A stretch of DNA of 64,000 nt from Rhodococcus sp. 105337 (GTDB lineage Bacteria; Actinomycetota; Actinomycetes; Mycobacteriales; Mycobacteriaceae). Position numbers and translations under genes: made by a program. The DNA is taken from contig NZ_JABAGQ010000009.1 in assembly GCF_012844225.1 (NCBI RefSeq), positions 1-64,000 of the forward strand. Reading direction: 5' to 3'. The first letter of the stretch is position 1; each line of letters starts with the position of its first letter. The notes beneath the pieces were generated by a model. It ran no database searches, was not told the DNA's origin, and saw nothing but the letters and a program-made list of their open reading frames with translations. Positions 30,938 to 40,563 of this stretch are shown piece after piece.

Positions 30938-31516
30938 TCAGGCGACGTTGACGCCGTAGTCGAGGGCGATTCCTCGAAGTCCGGATGCATAACCCTGCCC
31001 GACAGCGCGGAACTTCCACTCGGTGTTGTGGCGGTAGACCTCACCGAAGATCATCGCGGTCTCGGTGGAGGCATCTTCCGACAGGTCGTAGCGGGCGAGC
31101 TCGATCCCCGTGACACGGTCGATGATTCGGATGTACGCGTTGCGGACATGACCGAAGGACTGGCCGCGGACGTCCGCGTCGTAGATCGACACGGCGAAGA
31201 AGATGTTGGTCACCGACGGGGGGAGCGCAGCGAGGTCGACGTGGATGGATTCGTCGTCACCGTCGCCGTCACCGGTCAGGTTGTCGCCCGTGTGCTCGAC
31301 CGTGCCGTCGGGCGAGGAAAGGTTCCCGTAGAAGACGAAATGTTTATCCGAGAGAACCTTGAATGCCGGACCGGTGATCAGCGCCGACGCATCGAGGTCG
31401 TACGGCGCACCCGTGGTGGTGCGCTCGTCCCAGCCGAGCCCCACCGTGATGGTGGTGAGGTTATCGGTGGCCTTGGACAGAGATACGTTGCCGCCCTTGG
31501 CAAGCGAGACGCTCAT
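30938..31516 (-). CDS. terD: TerD family stress protein
   Basis: A 192-residue single-domain TerD/TerE protein of standard length. It begins MSVSLAKGGNVSLSK, has 'YDLDASALI' and 'GDGDDESIHVDL' calcium-binding segments, and ends 'LDYGVNVA', all hallmarks of the family. An ATG start with an AAAGGA-type element just upstream is clear. It heads the minus-strand ter cluster. Symbols terD and terE are used interchangeably for such proteins, so the symbol is approximate. Confidence 0.92.
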   Translation of the reverse strand: MSVSLAKGGNVSLSKATDNLTTITVGLGWDERTTTGAPYDLDASALITGPAFKVLSDKHFVFYGNLSSPDGTVEHTGDNLTGDGDGDDESIHVDLAALPPSVTNIFFAVSIYDADVRGQSFGHVRNAYIRIIDRVTGIELARYDLSEDASTETAMIFGEVYRHNTEWKFRAVGQGYASGLRGIALDYGVNVA

Positions 31517-32090
31517 GTCAATCCTTTCGAGTTCCTGCGGGGAGGTCTGTCAGGACGACGCCTGGGCCCGAAATGCACCACAGGTGTCGCCGGGGTGGGC
31601 GAAGATATCAGAAGAAATGAGCGAGTAGACGGGTGGATGCCCTCGATCTACAGGTGAGCACTCCGGGACGAATCTCCGGGGCTCGGCGGAATGGTTAGTC
31701 CACGCTGCTTGATTGAACTCCTTCTGCGGGGGCACTTCTGGGCATGCCACGCAAAGGCAACAACGTGCCGTACGTCACCTGCTCCAGCCCCCGACAGACT
31801 GTTCGGGGCACAACATAGCAGGTGCAACCGAGTCTTCGGAAGTTCCGGTTATTCCTGTGCTCTCGGGCCGGTTTATGCGCGGAGTAAGGGGGTGGACGCG
31901 CGGCCGTGCGCTGAGCAGATGTAACAATTGCGGAGCTGGAGAGATGTACCCCGAAATGGATCGGGACGGATCGGGAGGTACGGGCGGAGAAGCACAGTGG
32001 TGGAAACCCGACAGTTCTGTCGTAGGTGCTGTTTATGGTGGTCGGCATTTCCTCCGTTCGCCTACGGAGTGACTTCATCGCGCAAATGGG
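31517..32090. other. Divergent intergenic region between terD and the SF1 helicase gene
   Basis: 574 bp between two divergent transcription units, with no supported gene. Frames running through it have no domain-like content and overlap the helicase gene antisense. It is less GC-rich than its surroundings by eye. It must carry promoters for both directions, but no convincing motif pair was found. Confidence 0.4.
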
Positions 32091-35000
32091 GTGGTTGTGG
32101 ATTCGAGGGAGAACGATCCTGAACTGAAGGATCGTGTCCAGCGACTGCTGGCGTTCTTGTCCGAGCTCGTCAAAGCACGAAGTGCTCCTGTTCGAGTCCT
32201 CGAAAGGCACCGAGGCGTGATGGCACTCGACCAGGGCAACCTGGAGGTTGCTCTCAACACGGATGCGTCCGCGGGTGATGTCGTGATCCGAGCACACCGT
32301 GTGCATCTCGAGGACCCACCTCGCCCGCCCACCGCCATCGCTTCCTCCGTTCTGGGGTCGATCGCGGACTCGAGTGCCGAACCGACGCTCCACCCCGATG
32401 CGTCGGGGACGAGTGAGTTCGAACGATGGTTGGATAAGTGGCGTGCCTGGGCCGAGCTCGATCGGCAGCGCCGGCCCGCCTGGGATCTCTATGTGTTCCT
32501 GCAGCGCGCGATGCTGGAACTCGAAGCGCAGCCGGAATCACTGGAACTCGTGGCTGCGTCGGGACTACTCGAGCTCCCGCCCGACATTGCGGGAGAACGG
32601 GTACGCACGCACCTGATCACGCAGTCAGCGCTGGTCGAGCGGGACGCAGCATCGGGTGATCTGCTGGTACGACTGGATCCGGAATCCGCGCCCAGCCTCG
32701 AAGACACGCAGTTGCTGACGGGGCTGGAGGTTTTCGATTCAACCGGTACCCGAAGCCTGCACGAATCGTTGGCTGCCCGTGTGTGCTCGCCCATCGACCC
32801 TGCCGCCAAGATTTTCCTCAAGGATTGGTCGGACCGTGCCTTGACGACCCGCGTCGACGTCGTCGACCGACCCGACGACGCCCCGTCCAAAGACCGGTTG
32901 CTGACGCCGTCTCCCGCATTGGTCCTGCGTAAAAGAGGCGCGTACGCGCTGATCGAGTACTACGACCGCATGACCGCAGCCGCTGCAGACGAGACGGCAG
33001 GAGTCCCCCTGGGCTTGGCGCAACTCGTGGAGGCGATCGAACCCGCTGATCGGGTCGCGTGGTTGGACCGGGCAGGCACGTCGACATCTTCGCTGCTTGC
33101 CGACGACCCGCTTTTTCCGCTTCCTGCCAATCAGGAACAGCGAGATATCATAGACCGCCTCGCCGGCGACAGTGGTGTAGTGGTCGAGGGCCCGCCCGGT
33201 ACGGGAAAGACTCACACGATTGCAAACCTGGTGTCGGCGCTGCTGGCGCGCGGCCAGCGTGTACTGGTCACCAGCGAAAAAGCACAGGCGCTTCGTGTGC
33301 TCCGAGACAAATTGCCCGCCGAACTACAGGACCTGTGCGTTTCGGTGACCGACACAGGCCGTGGAGGATCTGCCGAGCTGAACCGAAGCGTCAGCGAAAT
33401 CGCCACCCGCAAGGCACAGTTCGACGTTCGGCGAACCGCCGCTCTCATCGACCAGGTAGCGCAGCAGCGTGACGCCGCGTTGAGTCGCCGAGCCGTACTG
33501 ACGGAGCGGATCCGGCAGTGTCGTGCTGCGGAAACGCTCTCGCACAACGATATCGCGGCGGGCTATGCAGGAACACCTGCGCAGATCGTGCAGAAGGTTT
33601 CGGCACAGAGCGCCAACCACGATTGGCTGCAGGGCCCGCTCCATGCGGATAGCCCACCGCTGACGCAGGAAGAGTTTCAGACACTGCTCGCGCTGACCGA
33701 ACGGTCCAGACCCGGACGTGCGGAGCGCCGACGGCAGTGGTTTCCGGATCTAGGTCTGCCGACACTGTCTGACTTCGAAACTGCATGCGAAGCGATTCGA
33801 AACGGAACCGGGTCGGATGACCTTCCCTCCTCTGGACTGGTTCGGACCTTGGAAGGTGCCGCCCCAGAGGCGCTCGAACGGCTCCGTGAACAATGTGAGT
33901 ACTTGCAGCAGGCTCTGAGCGATGTCGACGGGCTCGAACCTGCGTACCGGAACCTCGCAGATGCGGTGCTGTCCGGGGGGATCGACTACCTGTGGGAAAA
34001 GACCAGCCACATCCGCGAGCTGGTCACCACCGCGTACAACGCGGACATGTTCCTGGGGACAACTACTGTCGTCGACGCCCCGGTGCTCGGACGATCTGCG
34101 CTGCACGCGTACGACGCGCTCGCAAGGGCACTCGAGGGCGGTGAGGTGTGGCGAAGCGGTCTCGGACGTTTCCGCAGGAGCAACGAGCAGACCGCGGTGG
34201 AAGCACTGGGCTCAGTCGCTACCGTCGACGGCCTCGAAGCCACTACTGCACAGCGCGCCCGTGCGGTTGCGGAGCATCTTCGTGCGCTCGATGCCATCCA
34301 GTCCGTGGCGCTGATCCTCCGCGATCTGGGCATCGATATGGAGACCACCGGCTCTCGTAGCCAGATTATCGGTGCAGCCGCGCGGGCCGCGCGGGCACGC
34401 GACCTGATTGAAGTGCTCGCAGCGCGAACCAAGGAAGTCGAGCTCGCGCTGCGGCAGGTGAGCCCCGGAGTACCGCGTATCGCGAGCCTGGACCAGGCCA
34501 GATCGGTGGCGACCGCGGCGCAGGCAATTGCCGCAGCTGCTTATGCAGAGGCAAACCGTATCTGGCTGACGGACACTGCGTCTCGTATTCGAGCCGAGCT
34601 GACCCACGGGGTTCCCCCGGAAGGGCACCTCCTCGCCCGGGCCATCGAGTCCGCCGAATTCGGAAGGATCCGCACGGCGATCGATTCCTGGGAAGCCGCG
34701 GTCCGCGAATATCAGGAGGAACTCCATCTCGAATCGCTGCACACGCGCTTGACGGAAAAGGCGCCCGCGCTGGCACAGGCGATCTCCGAGAACCCTTCGT
34801 CGTCGGAGTGGTCGGTGCGCCTGACCTACATCGAGCAGGCCTGGGCGTGGCGTCGTGCACACGATTGGGTCCGGCAGAACTCCCGAGGCGTAGACGACGA
34901 CAACCAGCTCCAGCACGAACTCGACGCGACCGAGAACGACATCGCCCAGTTGACCGCGCGATTGGCTGCCGAACGAGCATGGAGTGCTTGTCTCGGGCGA

Positions 35001-37511
35001 ACGACGGCTGAGCAGGTGCAAGCACTGCAGACGTATCGCGACCACGTGTCCAGTATCGGTAAGGGGACCGGCAAGTACGCCGAGCGGTTCCGGGCGGGCG
35101 CACGTGAAGCGATGCAGGTGGCGCAACGCGCGGTTCCGGCGTGGGTCATGCCGCTCCAGCAAGTATTGTCATCCATTCCGGCCGAACAGAATTCGTTTGA
35201 CGTTGTGATCGTCGACGAGGCGAGCCAGGCTGATATCAGCAGTTTGTTCCTGTTGTGGCTCGCGCCCCGGGTGATCGTCGTGGGTGACGACAAGCAGTGT
35301 GCACCCAGTGATGTGTCGTCAGGTGCTCTCGACGGTGTGTTCACCCGGCTCGACTCCTACTTGCCCGACGTGCCGAAGTACCTGCGCGACAGTTTCACAC
35401 CTCGATCCAGTGTCTTCTCGCTGCTCCGCTCGAGGTTCGGAAGCGTTATCCGCCTGCGGGAACACTTCCGGTGCATGCCTGAGATCATCAACTGGTCCAG
35501 CGGTCAGTTCTACTCCGACGCACCGTTGGTGCCCGTGCGCCAGTTCGGTGCCGATCGGCTGCCGCCCCTGCGCACCACCTTCGTCGAAGGTGGAGTGGTC
35601 ACCGGGCGGAATGCGACCCTCTCCAATCGAATCGAAGCTCGCGCTATTGCCGACGCGATCAAACGGTGTCTGTCGGACGAAGCGTACGACGGCAAGACGT
35701 TCGGTGTCGTGGTGCTTCAGGGACAAGCGCAGGTCGACATCATCACGAACGAATTGCTCGACCGGCTGACACCGGAGCAATGGGAACAGCGTCGATTGCG
35801 AGTAGGTACGCCACCGGATTTTCAGGGGGACGAACGTCACGTCGTCTTCTTGTCGATGGTCGTGGCGCCCGAACAGAACATCGCCGCGATGACGAAGACC
35901 GAGTACCAGCGCCGCTTCAACGTTGCTGCGTCGCGTGCCCAGGATCAGATGTGGCTGTTCCACTCACGGAGCCTGGAATCGCTGCGCTCAACCGACCTGC
36001 GGCATTCGCTGCTCACCTACATGCAATCGACTTCTCCTGCGCCGGCAGAACCGATGCCCGAAGGCGTGAAACGCGACGAACGCCATCAAGCGTTCGACAG
36101 TCTCTTCGAACAGCGCGTGTTCCTCGACATCGTGGCGCGTGGTTATCACGTGAATTCGCAGGTCGCGGTGAACGGTCGACGGATCGATCTCGTAGTCACG
36201 GGCGCGGACGGAAAATTGGCGGTCGAGTGCGACGGCGACCACTGGCACACGAGTCCCGAACAGCAGCGTGCGGACCTCGAGCGGGAACGAGAACTGCAAC
36301 GCTGCGGATGGCAGTTCTGGCGTATCCGCGAGTCGGAGTACTACCTCGATCCGGTGGGATCGATGATGGGTCTCTGGGAGGAGCTCGACAGGCGCGGCAT
36401 CAGGCCGCACGTTGTCGGTGTGAACGACGTCGTAAAGTCCCTGCAGGAGAGCTGGACTCCGGTAGAGCTCGTGGAGGATGACTCGCCGGTCGATGACGTA
36501 GTGGATGTGGCGGAGCAGCCGGTCATTCGTCCGGTGCCCACCGTCGTCGAGCATGCTTCGGTTCCTGTTATCGAACACTCGGAGGAACGTGCAGAGCCGC
36601 CCGCCTGCACGGGTGAGGTCGAACATCTTCCGCTGGAGGAAACCGCGACGCCGACACTCGTGTCACCCGCCCAGACACCGGTACCGGTGGTCGACCCGGC
36701 CGTCGAGAGCGGACCGGTGCGCACACTACGAGCCGCCATCCTCGAAGAACTGGAGCGCGAACCCCTCCCCGTACGTGCGCTTGCGCAGCGTCTCGGCGAA
36801 GACTGGCGGAGCGTCCAGACAGAGGTTGATCGCCTTCAGCACGACGGACGCGTCGAGGAAGTCAACGAGTTCGGGAAGCTGACCCACTATCACCTGATCG
36901 GTGGTCTCTCCCCGGTTGAAGACCTTGAGCTGTCGCACGGCGTCGAGAACGTGACACCGTCCGATCCAGGCGTAGCAGTTCCCGAACCCTCTGCCACACC
37001 GACATTCGTACGTGGCTGGGAAGTAATGCCCGCGGCGGCTACCTCGATACTTCCTCCGAGCCTCGGCTCGCGCATCTTGGAACGCCTCGCCGCCGATCCG
37101 GTTTCGCTGGCAGACCTCGAATACCGGTTGAACGAACCGAGAGACCGGATCGAAGCGATCATGGGGGAGCTGATTGCCCAGGGTCGCGCGAAGTGGATGC
37201 CCGAACGTGGCCCGCGTGTATACGGATTGGCAGACGAGGTGTCGCCTCTCATCGACGCCGCTCCCCCTGTGCACCCCGCGGCCCAGGAGGCAGTCACCCT
37301 TGCGGATCTGCCGCCGGCACACCTCGATTCTGTCGCCGACGTGTTGGTTACGGCTGCCGGATTCGCTGCTTTGTCGTTGGAACGGGCACGGAAGCTGACC
37401 CGACTCGACGATGAGCGCCTTCTCGTCGTTCTCGAAGATCTGGAAGCAGAGGGCCGGTTGCGCAAGAACTCCGCCGGTGCAGGAGTCACGTGGACCGAGG
37501 CGGGCCGATGA
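32091..37511 (+). CDS. Giant SF1 helicase with Vsr-like nuclease and winged-helix tail (Hhe-like)
   Basis: An 1806-residue protein starting at GTG 32091; a second GTG at 32097 is equally plausible. Residues 1-340 form an N-terminal region without a motif I can name. Walker A GPPGTGKT is near 367-374 and the Walker B DEASQAD near 1041, split by a long helical insertion, as in UPF1-like SF1 helicases. Motif 'LREHFRC' and 'NVAASRAQD' complete the helicase. Around 1340-1440 lies a Vsr/MTES_1575-type nuclease: 'RRIDLVV' then 'AVECDGDHWH' (about 1376-1385). After an acidic linker, three winged-helix-like repeats occupy about 1540-1800. The layout is close to DUF4011-helicase-Vsr defence proteins. 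It is coupled to the next gene by ATGA. Confidence 0.85.
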   Translation: MVVDSRENDPELKDRVQRLLAFLSELVKARSAPVRVLERHRGVMALDQGNLEVALNTDASAGDVVIRAHRVHLEDPPRPPTAIASSVLGSIADSSAEPTLHPDASGTSEFERWLDKWRAWAELDRQRRPAWDLYVFLQRAMLELEAQPESLELVAASGLLELPPDIAGERVRTHLITQSALVERDAASGDLLVRLDPESAPSLEDTQLLTGLEVFDSTGTRSLHESLAARVCSPIDPAAKIFLKDWSDRALTTRVDVVDRPDDAPSKDRLLTPSPALVLRKRGAYALIEYYDRMTAAAADETAGVPLGLAQLVEAIEPADRVAWLDRAGTSTSSLLADDPLFPLPANQEQRDIIDRLAGDSGVVVEGPPGTGKTHTIANLVSALLARGQRVLVTSEKAQALRVLRDKLPAELQDLCVSVTDTGRGGSAELNRSVSEIATRKAQFDVRRTAALIDQVAQQRDAALSRRAVLTERIRQCRAAETLSHNDIAAGYAGTPAQIVQKVSAQSANHDWLQGPLHADSPPLTQEEFQTLLALTERSRPGRAERRRQWFPDLGLPTLSDFETACEAIRNGTGSDDLPSSGLVRTLEGAAPEALERLREQCEYLQQALSDVDGLEPAYRNLADAVLSGGIDYLWEKTSHIRELVTTAYNADMFLGTTTVVDAPVLGRSALHAYDALARALEGGEVWRSGLGRFRRSNEQTAVEALGSVATVDGLEATTAQRARAVAEHLRALDAIQSVALILRDLGIDMETTGSRSQIIGAAARAARARDLIEVLAARTKEVELALRQVSPGVPRIASLDQARSVATAAQAIAAAAYAEANRIWLTDTASRIRAELTHGVPPEGHLLARAIESAEFGRIRTAIDSWEAAVREYQEELHLESLHTRLTEKAPALAQAISENPSSSEWSVRLTYIEQAWAWRRAHDWVRQNSRGVDDDNQLQHELDATENDIAQLTARLAAERAWSACLGRTTAEQVQALQTYRDHVSSIGKGTGKYAERFRAGAREAMQVAQRAVPAWVMPLQQVLSSIPAEQNSFDVVIVDEASQADISSLFLLWLAPRVIVVGDDKQCAPSDVSSGALDGVFTRLDSYLPDVPKYLRDSFTPRSSVFSLLRSRFGSVIRLREHFRCMPEIINWSSGQFYSDAPLVPVRQFGADRLPPLRTTFVEGGVVTGRNATLSNRIEARAIADAIKRCLSDEAYDGKTFGVVVLQGQAQVDIITNELLDRLTPEQWEQRRLRVGTPPDFQGDERHVVFLSMVVAPEQNIAAMTKTEYQRRFNVAASRAQDQMWLFHSRSLESLRSTDLRHSLLTYMQSTSPAPAEPMPEGVKRDERHQAFDSLFEQRVFLDIVARGYHVNSQVAVNGRRIDLVVTGADGKLAVECDGDHWHTSPEQQRADLERERELQRCGWQFWRIRESEYYLDPVGSMMGLWEELDRRGIRPHVVGVNDVVKSLQESWTPVELVEDDSPVDDVVDVAEQPVIRPVPTVVEHASVPVIEHSEERAEPPACTGEVEHLPLEETATPTLVSPAQTPVPVVDPAVESGPVRTLRAAILEELEREPLPVRALAQRLGEDWRSVQTEVDRLQHDGRVEEVNEFGKLTHYHLIGGLSPVEDLELSHGVENVTPSDPGVAVPEPSATPTFVRGWEVMPAAATSILPPSLGSRILERLAADPVSLADLEYRLNEPRDRIEAIMGELIAQGRAKWMPERGPRVYGLADEVSPLIDAAPPVHPAAQEAVTLADLPPAHLDSVADVLVTAAGFAALSLERARKLTRLDDERLLVVLEDLEAEGRLRKNSAGAGVTWTEAGR

Positions 37512-39268
37512 CGACGGTTACCCCCGCCGGGACGCCTCTTCGTGCCTGGCAGCGCGAAGCCTTCGATGCCTGGGTGGCGGCCGACCGAAGTGCCGTGGTG
37601 GAAGCCGTCACGGGCTCCGGAAAGACAACGCTCGGTATCGCGGCGGCCGCGGACGCAGTCGCGCGCGGCCTGGACGTCTTGATCGTCGTGCCCGGGATCG
37701 AACTGCTGGACCAATGGCATCGATCAATTCGGCGCGTTCTCCCGGATATCCCCGTCGGTCGACGTGGCGGTGGGTACGCGGACAGTTTCGATGGCAAGCG
37801 GATTCTCGTCAGCACGGTGCAGTCGGCGATCAGTAGATCGGCGCCGCGTCCGGTCGCGCCGACGCTGCTGGTCGCCGACGAAGTGCACCGATACGGCGCG
37901 CTGACGTTTTCGCGACTGCTCACCGACGACTTCACGGAACGGATCGGTCTCACCGCCACGTTCGAGCGGTCCGACGACGGCGTCGAACGGCATTTGATGC
38001 CCTACTTCCGCACGGTCATCAACGGTTGTGATTACGAGCGTGGTCATGCCGACGGCATCCTCGCGCCCGTGCGAGTCATGCTTGTCGCGGTGCCGTTCGA
38101 CGAGTTCGAGGCGGCCGAATACCAGGAATACGACGAGCTGGCACGCAAGCTCCGGGGTGATCTCACTGAGAAGTTCGGATGCGCGGGGGAGCCCTTCGGT
38201 GAGTTCATGCGCGACGTTCAGCTGCTCAGTGGAGGGGAGAGCGCCGAGGGTTCGACATGGGCCGCCCGGAAGTATCTTTATGCGTTCTCGAAGCGTCGCT
38301 CGCTGCTCGCCGAGTGCCGCGGAAAGCTCGAGGCTCTGAGGGGCCTCGGTACCGTGCTCAAGGAGACCGGGCAGGCACTCACCTTCTCGGAGACGAAGGA
38401 TTCGTCGCGTGCCGCCGCTGAGGTGCTTCTCGAAGAGGGTGTGCTCGCCGCACCGTTCACGAGCGACCTGAAACGTGCGGACCGAGCGCGGCTCCTCACC
38501 GAGTTCAAGAACGGTACGGTAACCACGCTCGTCGCTCCGAAGGTTCTCGACGAAGGTGTCGATGTTCCCGAGGCGGACGTCGGAATCATTCTGGCGAGCA
38601 GTAAGAGTCGCCGACAGATGATTCAGCGTATGGGGCGAGTCATCCGGCCGAAATCCGATGGCCGACCGGCTTCTTTCCTGGTGATGTTCGCGGAGAACAG
38701 TTCTGAAGATCCCAGGAACGGGGCTCACGGAACCTTCCTGGAACAACTCACGGGAATTGCCTCCGAAGTGGTGACGGTCGGTCCTGGCGATGCACCTGCG
38801 CTGCTTCGTGAATGGATGCAAGCCGCTCCCCAGGGCCCGGACACTCTGTTGCCACTCGCTGAGCCTCCACGTCCCTCGGAGTCGCGAGTTGATTCGCCAA
38901 CGGCCGAAGAAGTCGTCGCAATCGCGCAGCGGTTGGTTGACGATGACGCGCCCGAAGACGTAGTCACTGGTAGCGAACACGCCGAGATCGGTCGTGTCCT
39001 GCTCGAGGTGGGTGAACGGGGAACTGTCGATGATTTCGACACGGTTTTGGCATGCTTGTCGATCCTCGAACCTCGGCAGGTCTCCGTGCTCGTCATGCGT
39101 TTCGGCCTCGGTGGTGAGCGACCGAAGCGCCAGGCGGAGGTCGGAGCACGGCTCGGTGTCTCTTCGAGTCAGGTGAGTCGAATAGAGAGGACGGCCATCG
39201 AGTACCTGGGAGACACCGTCGCGGGTGAGCTGCTGTCGGACGTGATGGTGCGGATGGAGGCCGTGTAA
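37508..39268 (+). CDS. SF2 (XPB/Rad25-like) helicase fused to a sigma-70 region 4-like helix-turn-helix
   Basis: 586 residues from the ATG overlapping the previous stop (ATGA). A DEAD/DEAH SF2 core carries TGSGKT at about 35-40, DEVH near 122, 'GLTATFER' and the C-terminal motif 'RRQMIQRMGRVIRP'. The C-terminal about 60 residues (about 516-575) read 'LEPRQVSVLVMRFGLGG...EVGARLGVSSSQVSRIE', the pattern of sigma-70 region 4, which normally contacts the -35 element. The helicase core resembles those of type III or phospholipase-D type defence systems; the sigma-like tail is unusual. It probably reads specific DNA or recruits RNA polymerase. It is coupled downstream by TAATG. Confidence 0.85.
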   Translation: MTTVTPAGTPLRAWQREAFDAWVAADRSAVVEAVTGSGKTTLGIAAAADAVARGLDVLIVVPGIELLDQWHRSIRRVLPDIPVGRRGGGYADSFDGKRILVSTVQSAISRSAPRPVAPTLLVADEVHRYGALTFSRLLTDDFTERIGLTATFERSDDGVERHLMPYFRTVINGCDYERGHADGILAPVRVMLVAVPFDEFEAAEYQEYDELARKLRGDLTEKFGCAGEPFGEFMRDVQLLSGGESAEGSTWAARKYLYAFSKRRSLLAECRGKLEALRGLGTVLKETGQALTFSETKDSSRAAAEVLLEEGVLAAPFTSDLKRADRARLLTEFKNGTVTTLVAPKVLDEGVDVPEADVGIILASSKSRRQMIQRMGRVIRPKSDGRPASFLVMFAENSSEDPRNGAHGTFLEQLTGIASEVVTVGPGDAPALLREWMQAAPQGPDTLLPLAEPPRPSESRVDSPTAEEVVAIAQRLVDDDAPEDVVTGSEHAEIGRVLLEVGERGTVDDFDTVLACLSILEPRQVSVLVMRFGLGGERPKRQAEVGARLGVSSSQVSRIERTAIEYLGDTVAGELLSDVMVRMEAV

Positions 39269-40485
39269 TGGCGCAGTGGTTCGAAGGGTTCGACGGCCAG
39301 GTCGTCCTCGAGGACGATTACGTCTGGATCGTGCGTGAGGGAATCCCCAGCGGTTGTTTCTCAGAGCCGACAGCGCGGCCGATCCGCGCGCTGCGCGGCG
39401 ACGTCGTCGGCACCGACTTCAAGTCTGCGACCGAATCCAGTTTCGGCTCGTTACGGATCAATGTCTCAGCGGGAGCCGCTGCCACTGACTCAGTTGTACA
39501 CAACGACGTCGTGCGCTTCTCGGCGGGAAGTAACGACCGATTCTCCGCGCTCAACTTGCTATTGGGCGGGAATCCCGAAGTGGTAACAGAGCCGATGAGC
39601 ATCGGTGATCAGCTCCGTGCCGCGCTCGACGCGTTCGAAGGAATCGCCAGTCAAGCCGAGCTGGCCGACTCGCTCGGTGAAGTCCCTGACGTTGTGCAAA
39701 CCCATGACGGCGTCATATGGAACTCGGTCGGGTCGCTGTGGATGGCTGCAGGCGGGACCGAGGGTGCGGCCGCTGCTGTACAACTGGAGCGGATCCGAAC
39801 TCTGAACGATCTGACTCGACGATTGCCGGCGAACTCCGGGATAAAGGTGTTGCAGAAAGCCGTGAAGGGAACACCCCTTCACCACCTCGGCGCCCAGCGT
39901 CTCGGCACGCTGTGGGAAGCCGTCATGTCGGAGGCATTGCCTGACCCTGTGCAGTCTTCCGGTCCCTCGGGTCTCCGCGCGAATTCGAAGCCGGCACCGG
40001 CAGCTTCTCGACGCGCCGCGACCAAGCACACGGCCCGTCCGCGAACGCAAGTGTGGAACAAGGAGGACAGTGTCGAGACGCGCGATGGTTCACCTCGTCC
40101 GAGTGGGGCGCGTGTTTCGAGTCCGACGGACGCCTCGAACGCTCCGACCACCCTGTCCCGTGTCGCCGAGTCGGGGCCGGCCCGGGCTCGATCTACACGA
40201 GTCATCAGTGCGCTCAGTGGCAAGAGGATTCGCGTCTACCTCGACTGTGATGGTCACCGAGTGAAGGCGTTGTTCGATCCCGATAGCAAGAAGATGGATG
40301 TGACGGTCGCGCCGGTTCGCGCTCTCTTGGGTGCGACATACCCGGACCCCGACGCCGCCGCGGCGGCCGTGGTGTCGGCGTTCAGGCTCGGTGATGAAGG
40401 TCCGTTCGACGGGTGGGAACTGTGGAAAGTGGACGACACCTCGATGCGGACGCTGCGGGAGTCCGTGAGCAAGTCGTTCGAGTAG
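39268..40485 (+). CDS. Uncharacterised protein with RAMA-like C-terminal domain
   Basis: A 405-residue protein beginning one base into the stop of the helicase (TAATG), so the three genes are translationally coupled. The N-terminal about 100 residues look beta-rich. Residues about 115-230 are helical. A disordered Ser/Arg/Pro-rich linker spans about 230-310. The C-terminal about 90 residues ('GKRIRVYLDCDG', 'YPDPDAAAAAV', 'DGWELWKVDD..MRTLRES') have the outline of the RAMA domain, predicted to read modified DNA and often attached to restriction enzymes. The RAMA call is by pattern and is the weak point. The protein may be the target-recognition subunit for the two helicases. Confidence 0.6.
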   Translation: MAQWFEGFDGQVVLEDDYVWIVREGIPSGCFSEPTARPIRALRGDVVGTDFKSATESSFGSLRINVSAGAAATDSVVHNDVVRFSAGSNDRFSALNLLLGGNPEVVTEPMSIGDQLRAALDAFEGIASQAELADSLGEVPDVVQTHDGVIWNSVGSLWMAAGGTEGAAAAVQLERIRTLNDLTRRLPANSGIKVLQKAVKGTPLHHLGAQRLGTLWEAVMSEALPDPVQSSGPSGLRANSKPAPAASRRAATKHTARPRTQVWNKEDSVETRDGSPRPSGARVSSPTDASNAPTTLSRVAESGPARARSTRVISALSGKRIRVYLDCDGHRVKALFDPDSKKMDVTVAPVRALLGATYPDPDAAAAAVVSAFRLGDEGPFDGWELWKVDDTSMRTLRESVSKSFE

Positions 40486-40563
40486 GTAATGGTTCAATAG
40501 GGACCGATCGACCATCCCATGATGATGGCGTCGGTGTGGTCTCGGGCGGCATCAGGAGGATCT

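Noticed and set aside
31713-32072. 119-codon plus-strand frame upstream of the SF1 helicase
   Set aside because: Composition is not protein-like and it lies in the presumed promoter region.
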